The position numbers and the translations under genes were made by a program. The notes below the pieces were generated by a model, which ran no database searches, was not told where the DNA came from, and was given only the letters and a program-made list of their open reading frames with translations. This document shows, piece after piece, positions 43,670-51,449 of a stretch of 63,221 bases of DNA. The first letter of the stretch is position 1, and each line of letters opens with the position of its first letter. This DNA comes from an uncultured Prevotellaceae bacterium. GTDB lineage: Bacteria; Bacteroidota; Bacteroidia; Bacteroidales; Muribaculaceae. The stretch lies in assembly GCA_900317325.1 (NCBI GenBank), contig ONGE01000018.1, positions 1-63,221 of the forward strand, read 5' to 3'.

Positions 43670-44920
43670 ATGAATCGATCTGATTTTGAGATTATGGCCC
43701 CTGTGGGCTCTTGGGAGTCGCTGTATGCCGCCCATCAGGGTGGTGCCGATGCCATCTACTTCGGCATCGAGGGGCTGAATATGCGTTCGCGCTCGAGTGT
43801 CAATTTCACGCTCGAGGACCTGCACACCATCGCCGCATGGTGCAGCGAGCATGGCATGAAGAGTTACCTCACGGTCAACACCATTATCTATGACGAGGAC
43901 ATGGACTACATGAAGCAGATTGTCACCGCTGCCCGTGACGCCCATGTGAGTGCCATCATCGCTAGCGATATGGCTACCATCCTGTTTGCCCGTTCAATCG
44001 GCGTGGAGGTGCATATCTCCACCCAGGTCAACGTGAGCAACAGTGAGGCTGTGCGTTACTACAGCCAGTGGGCCGACGTGATGGTGCTCGCCCGCGAGCT
44101 GAATCTGGAGCAGGTTACACGCATCACCGATTTCATCGAGAAAAATGACGTTCGCGGCCCGCATGGCGAGCGTGTGAGGCTGGAGATGTTCTGCCACGGC
44201 GCCCTGTGCATGGCTGTGAGCGGCAAGTGCTACATGAGTCTGCATCAGGAGAATACCAGCGCCAATCGCGGTGCCTGCCGCCAGATATGCCGTCGCGGCT
44301 ATCGAGTGACTGACCTGGTGAACGGCGATGAACTCAACATCGAGAACAAGTACATCATGTCGCCCAAGGACCTGAAAACCATCCACTTCCTCAACAAGAT
44401 GGTGGATGCCGGCGTGACCGTCTTTAAGATTGAGGGCCGTGCACGCGGACCTGAATATGTGCGCACGGTGGTCGGCTGCTATGACGAGGCGTTGAAGGCC
44501 ATCTGCGACGGCACCTACACCGAGGAGCGCATCAACGCGTGGAACGAGCGTCTGGGTAAGGTGTTCAACCGCGGTTTCTGGGACGGCTACTACATGGGGC
44601 AAAGGCTGGGCGAATGGTCGGCCAAGTACGGTTCCAGCGCCACACGCGTCAAGGTCTATGTCGCTAAGGGCATCCGCTACTACAGCAAACTGGGTGTTGC
44701 CGAGTTCCTGATGGAAGCCGGCGAACTGCATGTTGGCGACGAGGCTTGGATTATCGGTCCCACGACGGGAGCCATACCCTTGACCATCGAGGAAATACGC
44801 GTCGATCTCAAACCTGTGGAGAAAACCGTCAAGGGCGAACATTTCTCGATCGCTGTGCCCGAGAAGATCCGTCCCAGCGACAAACTCTACCTGTGGCAGC
44901 CCGTGACACCCAAGCAGTGA
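43670..44920 (+). CDS. Peptidase U32 family protein (TrhP/YegQ-like)
   Basis: A 416-aa protein with the U32 signature E-x-F-x2-G-A-x-C-x4-G-x-C-x-x-S visible as EMFCHGALCMAVSGKCYMS (about 170-188) and further cysteines in NRGACRQICRR. Although named a peptidase family, its best-studied members (TrhP, RlhA) take part in RNA hydroxylation, making 5-hydroxyuridine in tRNA or hydroxycytidine in 23S rRNA with an Fe-S cluster and prephenate. Which target applies here cannot be told from sequence. Confidence 0.9.
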   Translation: MNRSDFEIMAPVGSWESLYAAHQGGADAIYFGIEGLNMRSRSSVNFTLEDLHTIAAWCSEHGMKSYLTVNTIIYDEDMDYMKQIVTAARDAHVSAIIASDMATILFARSIGVEVHISTQVNVSNSEAVRYYSQWADVMVLARELNLEQVTRITDFIEKNDVRGPHGERVRLEMFCHGALCMAVSGKCYMSLHQENTSANRGACRQICRRGYRVTDLVNGDELNIENKYIMSPKDLKTIHFLNKMVDAGVTVFKIEGRARGPEYVRTVVGCYDEALKAICDGTYTEERINAWNERLGKVFNRGFWDGYYMGQRLGEWSAKYGSSATRVKVYVAKGIRYYSKLGVAEFLMEAGELHVGDEAWIIGPTTGAIPLTIEEIRVDLKPVEKTVKGEHFSIAVPEKIRPSDKLYLWQPVTPKQ

Positions 44921-44987
44921 CGGCGTGGCTTCGGTCGGCTGCTGACTTTACGGAAAAATGGTTAATTAACATTATAATTTATTGCTT

Positions 44988-46823
44988 ATGAAGAAAATTA
45001 CGTTTGTTTTGCTATTTGCCGCTATTGCGGTGATGAGCGCTTGGGGACAGGGGCTGACGGCATCATTTGCTGCCGAGGAGGCTTCGGTGCCCTATTACAC
45101 GATGGGTTGGGACACGCCCAGCGAGTTTGATACCTGGACCTATGAGGCTACCAGCAGCAGTACCTGGCGACAGGGTAACCCATCGCAGTCGTTCGGGACC
45201 ATCGATCTGACCAACGTCGCTTCGATGATCCTCGACTACGGTTCAGGTCAGAACGAGACTGCCACCTCTCCCGCTATCGAGATCAGGCCCAACAGCACAC
45301 TCGAATTCTACTGCTACGCCAGTGGCATTTATCTGGTTTACGGCGCATGGAAGCTGTATGCCATCGTCGATGACACGCCCACGCTGCTCATCGACCAGTT
45401 CATGTGGGCTCAGGATGCCGGTTACGATGGCCCCAGTTGGGAGCGCTTCACCGTTGACCTTGCAGCGTATGCAGGCCAGCAGGTGAAGTTCTCGTTCGTC
45501 TATCAAGGCAACTATGGCGAGGATGAGGCTATCGACGGTTTCAAGATTCTGCAAGCCGACGCCGGTGATGATGCCGTCATCAACATCAACGAGGGCGAGA
45601 GCGTGCACTTCAAGGACATGTCCACAGGCAATGTGACCACTTGGAACTGGACCTTTGAGGGCGGTGAACCCGCTACCAGCACCGAGCAGAATCCCGTGGT
45701 GACCTACAACCATGCCGGTTCCTATGCCGTGACGCTCACCGTGGGCGACGGTACAGAGACTGCCACCAAGTCGCGTGCCGCATACGTCATTGTTCACGCC
45801 GAGGCTCCTGTGGCCCATGTCGGTCTGCCCGACGGCGCCTACCTTTCGCCGTGGGTGATGATGTTTGTTCCCGTCGATGTGCCCTTGACCTTCAAGGACG
45901 CCTCTACCGGCAACCCCACCTCGTGGTTGTGGACCTTTGACGGCACCGATATCGCCACCAGCGACCAGCAGAATCCCACGGTGACCTATCTCGAGGAAGG
46001 CACCTACGGCCTGAAGCTTGAGGTGGCTAACGAAGTGGGCTCAAGTGTTGACGAGTATGTGAACACTGCCATTCAGGCCGGCGGTGAGCAGGAAATCTGG
46101 AACATCGCCCCCGAGGAGAACAGCGACTTGACGATGATGGAGATGGGCTGGTATGGCAACTACGCCGGTACCAACTGGCTGGGCATCGGCGAATTTGCCG
46201 AGCACTTTGACGCTCCCGTCACCGATGCACAGATCAAGCAGGTGAACGTCTATTTCGGCAAGACCACCGCTACCTCGACCGATGCCGATATCGAGATGAA
46301 GATCATGGCAGCTGATGCCGATGGCATGCCCGGCGAGGTGCTGGCTACTACCAGCGTGAAGGCCGGTGACCTGGCTTATGACCCGACCACGGTCAATGCC
46401 ACCGAGTTTGTCTTTGACGAGCCCGTGGCAATCCCTGCCGGTACCGAATTCTTTGCTGTTGTGGGTCCGTTCCCCAACGATTACGGTGATGACATCGCCA
46501 TCCTGCTGTGTCACCGTGACCTGGGCGAGAAATGCACCGGTTATCACTTCGTGTATGACGAGGAGGGTTATGAATACCTCGAGACCGGAACTTGGTACAA
46601 GAATACCGACGATCCTCTGTCGCTCGCCGTGGCTCCCGTGCTCAGCTTCGTCGCCCCCGCTCCTCCCACCTGCATCGACCAGCCTGTTGTAGGCAAGCAG
46701 GTGCTTGGTCATACCTATTATAATCTGGCCGGTATGTCAAGCGACGTTCCCTTTGACGGCTTGAACATCGTGGTTACCCGCTACAGCGACGGCACCAGCA
46801 GCGCCAGCAAGGTGATGAAGTAA
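44988..46823 (+). CDS. Secreted protein with two PKD domains and a C-terminal sorting-like tail
   Basis: A 611-aa exported protein with signal peptide MKKITFVLLFAAIAVMSAWG; the ATG at 44988 is preferred to a TTG 6 nt upstream. An N-terminal MAM/jellyroll-like domain (about 40-188) is followed by two PKD domains (about 195-270 and 295-362; WNWTFEGGEPATS and WLWTFDGTDIATS) and a further beta domain (about 368-560). The last about 40 residues (YYNLAGM, then VVTRYSDGTSSASKVMK) look like the short C-terminal tails of surface-exported Prevotella-type proteins. No catalytic residues recognised; adhesin or glycan-binding role inferred. Confidence 0.8.
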   Translation: MKKITFVLLFAAIAVMSAWGQGLTASFAAEEASVPYYTMGWDTPSEFDTWTYEATSSSTWRQGNPSQSFGTIDLTNVASMILDYGSGQNETATSPAIEIRPNSTLEFYCYASGIYLVYGAWKLYAIVDDTPTLLIDQFMWAQDAGYDGPSWERFTVDLAAYAGQQVKFSFVYQGNYGEDEAIDGFKILQADAGDDAVININEGESVHFKDMSTGNVTTWNWTFEGGEPATSTEQNPVVTYNHAGSYAVTLTVGDGTETATKSRAAYVIVHAEAPVAHVGLPDGAYLSPWVMMFVPVDVPLTFKDASTGNPTSWLWTFDGTDIATSDQQNPTVTYLEEGTYGLKLEVANEVGSSVDEYVNTAIQAGGEQEIWNIAPEENSDLTMMEMGWYGNYAGTNWLGIGEFAEHFDAPVTDAQIKQVNVYFGKTTATSTDADIEMKIMAADADGMPGEVLATTSVKAGDLAYDPTTVNATEFVFDEPVAIPAGTEFFAVVGPFPNDYGDDIAILLCHRDLGEKCTGYHFVYDEEGYEYLETGTWYKNTDDPLSLAVAPVLSFVAPAPPTCIDQPVVGKQVLGHTYYNLAGMSSDVPFDGLNIVVTRYSDGTSSASKVMK

Positions 46824-46893
46824 GCGCAATCGGATGCGATAGTTAACGCAAGTTCAACGAAGATAAATCGTTGATGCTCAATTTATTGGATAT

Positions 46894-46921
46894 GTAGAGA
46901 CGCAAAATTTTGCGTCTCTAC
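46894..46921. repeat. Perfect 28-bp palindrome (GTAGAGACGCAAAA arm)
   Basis: The 14-nt arm GTAGAGACGCAAAA (46894-46907) is followed directly by its exact reverse complement (46908-46921). It lies 70 nt after the PKD gene stop and could act as a hairpin in the transcript end. A diverged copy lies at 40901. Confidence 0.85.
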
Positions 46922-46991
46922 TGGCATTTGGTCACTTACTCACGGAGAACTAGAATAGATTCTCAAAGACTTGAATTATGAAATGGACCAC

Positions 46992-47046
46992 AAAAAAATG
47001 AACTGCACCCCAAAAGTTTTGTGTCTAACTTTTGGGGTGCAGTTCA
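46992..47046 (-). terminator. 20-bp perfect inverted repeat acting as glgB terminator, with IS3-like end sequence
   Basis: 46999-47018 and 47027-47046 are perfectly complementary (loop of 8), and on the minus strand the stem is followed by seven U (46992-46998), making a strong terminator for glgB. The arm begins TGAACTGCACCCCAAAAGTT, which resembles the terminal repeats of IS150/IS3-group elements; no transposase is present. Confidence 0.8.
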
Positions 47047-47074
47047 ATTGTTTGTTCTTGTGGTTGGTGTCGCG

Positions 47075-49138
47075 TTATTTCTTCTTGGCGGCGGGTTTGC
47101 GGGCGGCGGGTTTGCGCTTGGGCGCCTTGAGGCGCAGCACTTGGGCGCTGCGGGCGGGCAGGTAGAGCTTGAGCCAGCCCAAGTGGGCGTCGGCATAGAG
47201 GCCATCATGCTCGGTGAAGTGGGTCACGCTGCTGTCGATGTTGCCATAACCGCCGTAACGCGCGTCGTCGCTGTCGAACACGCCCTGGTACTCGCCCTCG
47301 GGGGCCAGCATCGGATAGTCCACATGAGACTGCGTGGGGCTGAAGTTGAACACGAACACGAGGTCGCCGCGCATATAGGCCAGCACCTGATCGTCGTCCT
47401 TGTCCCAGAGCTTGCGCACGGGCAGTTTCTGGAAGTTCTTCACGCCGCCGACGAGGTGAATCATGTCGTTGTCCCAGTTGTTGAGGAACTGATACTTGAG
47501 GTCCTCGCGGTCCACGAGGTCCCACTGGCGGCGTGCATACTTGTAGCTCCAGCCGTTGCCCTCGCGGGGGAAGTCGATCCACTCGGGATGTCCCCACTCG
47601 TTGCCCATGAAGTTGAGGTAGGCACCATTGATGAGCGACAAGGTCACCAGACGAATCATCTTGTGCAGTGCCATGCCGCGGTCCACCGTGCCGTCGTGGT
47701 CGCCTGTCATCATGTGCCAGTACATCTCCTTGTCGATGAGGCGGAAGATGATGGTCTTGTCGCCCACGAGTGCCTGGTCGTGGCTCTCGGCATAGGAGAC
47801 GGTCTTCTCGTCGGCACGACGGTTGGTCAGTTCCCAGAAGATGGACGTGGGCTTCCAGTCCTCGTCCTTGCGCTCCTTGATGGTCTTGATCCAGTAGTCG
47901 GGGATGCCCATGGCCATGCGGTAGTCAAAGCCGATGCCGCCGTCCTTGAAGGTGCGTGCCAGTCCGGGCATGCCGCTCATCTCCTCGGCGATGGTGATGG
48001 CATTGGGATTGACCTCGTGGATCAGGAGATTGGCTAGCGTGAGATAGGTGATGGCATTGGTGTCCTCGCCACCGTTGTAGTAATCGTCATAGCTGCCGAA
48101 TGCCTGTCCCAAGCCGTGGCTGTAGTACAGCATTGAGGTCACGCCATCGAAGCGGAAACCGTCGAACTTGTATTCCTCGAGCCAGAACTTGCAGTTGGAG
48201 AGCAGGAAGTTGAGCACCGCATTCTTGCCGTAGTCGAAGCAGAGCGAGTCCCAAGCGGGATGCTCGCGCTTGTCGTCACCGTAGAAGTAGAGGTCGCCCG
48301 TACCGTCAAAGCAGCCCAGGCCCTCGACTTCGTTTTTCACCGCATGGCTGTGGACGATGTCCATGATGACAGCCACGCCGGCAGCATGGGCGTCATCGAT
48401 GAGGTGCTTCAACTCCTCGGGGGTGCCGAAGCGCGACGAGGCAGCATAGAAGCTCGACACATGGTAGCCGAACGAGCCGTAGTAAGGGTGCTCCTGGATG
48501 GCCATGATCTGGATGGCGTTGTAGCCGTCGGCGACGATGCGCGGCAGCACGTTCACGCGGAATTCCTCGTAGGTGCCCACGCCCTCGCGGTTCTGGGCCA
48601 TGCCGATGTGGCACTCGTAGATGAGCAGGGGGCTCGTGTTGGGCTTGAATTTCTTTGTCTTGAACGTGTAAGGTTCTTCAGGATCCCACACTTGGGCCGA
48701 GAAGATGTAGGTCTTCTCGTCCTGCACGACGCGGGTGGCATAGGCGGGAATGCGCTCTCCCTCGCCACCGGGCCAGTGGATGCGCAGCTTGTACAGGTCA
48801 CCATGGTGCATGGCGCGTTTGGGTAGTTTGATTTCCCAGTTGCCGTCTTTCAGCTTCTTGAGCTTGTAGGGAGCGCACTCGCGCCAGTCGTTGAACTGAC
48901 CGACGAGATAAACCTCGGTGGCATTGGGTGCCCATTCGCGGAAAACCCATCCACCGTCGGCGGTGCGGTGCAGTCCGTAGTAGTTGTAGGCATTGGCAAA
49001 CTCCACGAGATTACCGGTGCCGCCGGTGAGTTCGTCAATCTTGTTCACGGCGTCCTGGTGACGTCCGTTGATGGCATCGCTGTAGGGCTCCAGCCAGGGG
49101 TCATCGTTGATGATCGCAAGATTCTTTTTCTTTCTCAT
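47075..49138 (-). CDS. glgB: 1,4-alpha-glucan branching enzyme (GH13)
   Basis: A 687-aa enzyme that introduces alpha-1,6 branches in glycogen. A CBM48 domain (about 50-150) precedes the GH13 barrel with DIVHSH (260-265), the nucleophile D331 in DGFRFDGVTSM, the acid/base E385 in TIAEEMSGMP and the SHDQ motif near 475. The sequence is closer to the eukaryote-like branching-enzyme branch (MLYYSHG, GNEWGHPEWIDFPREGN). The last about 19 residues are an unusual Lys/Arg/Ala-rich tail (APKRKPAARKPAAKKK). No other glycogen genes are in the window. Confidence 0.95.
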   Translation of the reverse strand: MRKKKNLAIINDDPWLEPYSDAINGRHQDAVNKIDELTGGTGNLVEFANAYNYYGLHRTADGGWVFREWAPNATEVYLVGQFNDWRECAPYKLKKLKDGNWEIKLPKRAMHHGDLYKLRIHWPGGEGERIPAYATRVVQDEKTYIFSAQVWDPEEPYTFKTKKFKPNTSPLLIYECHIGMAQNREGVGTYEEFRVNVLPRIVADGYNAIQIMAIQEHPYYGSFGYHVSSFYAASSRFGTPEELKHLIDDAHAAGVAVIMDIVHSHAVKNEVEGLGCFDGTGDLYFYGDDKREHPAWDSLCFDYGKNAVLNFLLSNCKFWLEEYKFDGFRFDGVTSMLYYSHGLGQAFGSYDDYYNGGEDTNAITYLTLANLLIHEVNPNAITIAEEMSGMPGLARTFKDGGIGFDYRMAMGIPDYWIKTIKERKDEDWKPTSIFWELTNRRADEKTVSYAESHDQALVGDKTIIFRLIDKEMYWHMMTGDHDGTVDRGMALHKMIRLVTLSLINGAYLNFMGNEWGHPEWIDFPREGNGWSYKYARRQWDLVDREDLKYQFLNNWDNDMIHLVGGVKNFQKLPVRKLWDKDDDQVLAYMRGDLVFVFNFSPTQSHVDYPMLAPEGEYQGVFDSDDARYGGYGNIDSSVTHFTEHDGLYADAHLGWLKLYLPARSAQVLRLKAPKRKPAARKPAAKKK

Positions 49139-49168
49139 AATCGTGCACTATCGGGTTGGTAATGATGA

Positions 49169-49176
49169 CAAAATTA
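49169..49176 (-). promoter_or_regulatory. -7 box of glgB
   Basis: On the minus strand TAATTTTG followed by TCATCATTACC, 30 nt before the start codon. It shares the TTTGTCATC junction with recF, pgeF and the glycosyltransferase. Confidence 0.6.
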
Positions 49177-49283
49177 CAATTTTACCGCCAATTAATCTTG
49201 CACTTTGCCTCAGTTTTTTCCTTTTCGCCTTGAAAACGATTGCAAATTGGCTATGTATAGACCGAATAATCCCAGAAAAGCAC

Positions 49284-49292
49284 TATCTTTGC
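49284..49292 (+). promoter_or_regulatory. -7 box of the symporter gene
   Basis: TATCTTTGC, 22 nt before the ATG at 49315; no well-spaced -33 TTG. Confidence 0.6.
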
Positions 49293-49314
49293 CCCAACTA
49301 ATTGATTTGTAGAT

Positions 49315-50679
49315 ATGGAAAACATGCTCAATGGTTTGAGTGAATGGATCGTGAGTGTCAGCGACGCTGTATGCGGCTATCCTTATTTCTTCCTCCTGAT
49401 AGGAGGCGGCTTGTTCCTGTTCCTGTATTCGGGCGCTGTGTCTATCAAGCGGTTGCCCTGGGCGATGCGTGCGTTACGCGACAAGCAGGCCAGTGACCAG
49501 GGCAAGCAGTCGGGCCAGATCAGTTCGGTGCAGGCACTGCTGAGTGCCATTGCAGCAACGGTGGGCATGGGCAACATTGCCGGTGTCGCCATCGCCTTGA
49601 CGATAGGTGGCCCGGGTGTGGTCTTCTGGATGTGGGTGAGCGCCCTTGTGGGTATGTCCACCAAGTTCTTTGAAGGCTCGCTTTCCATCATGTACAAGGG
49701 ACGCGACAGTGCCGGCGAGGTGCAGGGCGGCCCGATGTATATCATCACCAAGGGCTTGGGCGAGAAATGGAAACCGCTGGCTGTGGCCTTCTCGATATTC
49801 GGCCTCGTGGGCACCTTGTGCTTCATGCAGGCCAACCAGTTGGTGGAATCGGTGACCACGGTGTTCACCACGCCGATGGGCATCGAGAACACTTTGACCT
49901 TGCGCTTCATCATGGGCCTTGTGATGGTTGCCATCGTTGGCGCCGTCATCCTGGGCGGCATTAAGCGCATCGCGTTGTTTGCCTCGCGCATCGTGCCGGT
50001 GATGGTCATCCTCTACTTGATTCTTGTGGTCATTATCATGGCCATGCACTTCAGGGAGATTCCCGGCGTGTTCGGCCAGATATTTGAAGGCGCGTTCAGC
50101 ATGAAAGCAGGTTTCGGCGCCTTTGCGTTCGTGGCCTTGACGGGTGCCCGCCGCGCCGCCTTTGTCAACGAGGCCGGTGTGGGTACCGCCTCGATGATGC
50201 ACGGTGCCAGCAAGAACACCGACCCCATTCGCGAGGGTCTTATCGCCATGCTGGGTCCGGCCATCGACTCGGGTCTGGTGTGCACGTTGACCTCGATTCC
50301 CATTATCATCGCCGGCAATTATGTGGGCTTGAGCGACCCCAAGGGCCTCTTTGTCGCCCTGGGTGCATGGGGCCAGCTGTTGCCGGGCATCGGCCACTTG
50401 CTGCTGATGGTGATTGTCTTCTTCTTTGCTTTCTCGACGATGTTCTCCTATAGTTACTATGGCCAGAAGTGCACCAACTACCTCTTCGGCGCCCACAACG
50501 TGAAGTGGTACAACTACTACTATCTGGCGATGATTGTCGTAGCCGCGATGATTCCTCTCAAACTCATGGTCAGCATCATGGACCTGGCCTTCGCCTTGAT
50601 GGCCTGCTGCACGATGTTCACCATCATCAAGTTGAGTCCTCGCGTGAAGCAACTGATGAAGAGCTACTTCAAAAAATAA
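49315..50679 (+). CDS. Alanine/glycine:cation symporter (AGCS family)
   Basis: A 454-aa inner-membrane protein with about ten or eleven helices. Family motifs are SVQALLSAIAATVGMGNIAG (about 62-81) and NEAGVGTASMMHGASKN (about 285-301), which form the amino acid and sodium sites in the LeuT-like fold. Probably imports alanine or glycine with sodium. It is monocistronic. Confidence 0.93.
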   Translation: MENMLNGLSEWIVSVSDAVCGYPYFFLLIGGGLFLFLYSGAVSIKRLPWAMRALRDKQASDQGKQSGQISSVQALLSAIAATVGMGNIAGVAIALTIGGPGVVFWMWVSALVGMSTKFFEGSLSIMYKGRDSAGEVQGGPMYIITKGLGEKWKPLAVAFSIFGLVGTLCFMQANQLVESVTTVFTTPMGIENTLTLRFIMGLVMVAIVGAVILGGIKRIALFASRIVPVMVILYLILVVIIMAMHFREIPGVFGQIFEGAFSMKAGFGAFAFVALTGARRAAFVNEAGVGTASMMHGASKNTDPIREGLIAMLGPAIDSGLVCTLTSIPIIIAGNYVGLSDPKGLFVALGAWGQLLPGIGHLLLMVIVFFFAFSTMFSYSYYGQKCTNYLFGAHNVKWYNYYYLAMIVVAAMIPLKLMVSIMDLAFALMACCTMFTIIKLSPRVKQLMKSYFKK

Positions 50680-50691
50680 CAATCAGCTTTA

Positions 50692-50799
50692 AACTACGAA
50701 TTACGCGAATTTTGCGAATTAGGCATCCGCATTCAATTGTAACGAACTTGGCGAATGGCGGGTGCGGGCGGTTTTTAAACTCAATTCGTGAAATGGGCT
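50692..50799. repeat. Interspersed AATTACGCGAATT-family repeat
   Basis: It begins with AACTACGAATTACGCGAATT, identical to the left arm at 10873, continues with further TGCGAATT words, and ends with CAATTCGTGAAATGGGC, the counterpart of the TTCGTGAAAT element in other copies. Confidence 0.7.
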
Positions 50800-50864
50800 T
50801 TGGTGAGATGTGGGTTGGAGTGACCATCTCGGATGTGATGGCACTGATCAATTTCCTGATGTAA
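50793..50864 (+). pseudogene. Dockerin C-terminal fragment (relic)
   Basis: A 23-codon frame ends in VTISDVMALINFLM and stop. The ISDV-x-x-LI-x-x-L core is the second half of a dockerin segment as seen intact at 2102 and 8298 (NISDVTMLI, NITDVTMLI). Nothing upstream in this frame resembles the rest of a dockerin protein; the repeat at 50692 precedes it. Probably the surviving 3' end of a deleted gene. Confidence 0.5.
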
Positions 50865-50872
50865 TAAGGCGA

Positions 50873-51361
50873 TTAACGCAGGGTGCGGGCGAAGTGGGCC
50901 ATCTTGATGGCTGCTTCGGCTGCCTCGGTGCCCTTGTTGCACAAGGCACCGCCAGCACGGTCAAGGGCCTGCTGGAGGTCGTCGGTCGTGAGGACGCAGA
51001 AGATGATGGGAACGTCTTGTGTGGCATTGAGGTAGGAGCAACCCTGGGTGGCACTGTCGCAGACGTAGTCGAAGTGGGGCGTTCCGCCACGGATGACGCA
51101 ACCGATCATGATCACGGCGTCGTAACGGCCGGTGCGCGCCATCTGTGCAGCGCCGTAGGTGAGTTCCACGGTTCCGGGCACACGGGCCACGGTGATATCT
51201 TCATAACCTTCCTTTTCAAACAGGTCAAGGGCGCCTTGAAGCAGGGCTCCGGTGATCTGGTCGTTCCACTCGGCGCAGACGATGCCCACGGTGAGGCCGT
51301 CTACATGGGGGAGGGTGTGGAGGGTGCTGTTGTCCTCGTTCTTATTTAATTGGGTTGACAT
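50873..51361 (-). CDS. ribH: 6,7-dimethyl-8-ribityllumazine synthase
   Basis: A 162-aa riboflavin-pathway enzyme that condenses 5-amino-6-ribitylaminouracil with dihydroxybutanone phosphate. Typical segments are IVCAEWND near residue 30, VPGTVELTYGAAQMARTGRYDAVIMIGCVIRGGTPHFDYV (about 59-99) containing the phosphate-binding GT and RGGTPHFD, and the C-terminal NKGTEAAEAAI. Length is normal. It follows the TPR-GDPD gene on the same strand with a 9-bp repeat array in the 88-nt spacer. Confidence 0.96.
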   Translation of the reverse strand: MSTQLNKNEDNSTLHTLPHVDGLTVGIVCAEWNDQITGALLQGALDLFEKEGYEDITVARVPGTVELTYGAAQMARTGRYDAVIMIGCVIRGGTPHFDYVCDSATQGCSYLNATQDVPIIFCVLTTDDLQQALDRAGGALCNKGTEAAEAAIKMAHFARTLR

Positions 51362-51366
51362 TATTG

Positions 51367-51429
51367 ACGGATGTAACGGAAATAACGGAAATAACGGATA
51401 AGACGGAAATAACGGATAAGACGGATGTG
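51367..51429. repeat. 9-bp ACGGAnnnn tandem array, seven units
   Basis: Seven contiguous 9-mers: ACGGATGTA, ACGGAAATA (twice), ACGGATAAG, ACGGAAATA, ACGGATAAG, ACGGATGTG. It lies between ribH and the TPR-GDPD gene. Confidence 0.9.
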
Positions 51430-51449
51430 GTGGGGGGTATTGGTCTCTC

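Noticed and set aside
46992-47046. A complete insertion sequence
   Set aside because: Only 48 bp lie between the ends, with no transposase or target duplication; kept as a terminator with IS-like ends.
50873-51361. An FMN riboswitch before ribH
   Set aside because: The spacer upstream is the 9-bp repeat array and shows no conserved FMN-aptamer layout.
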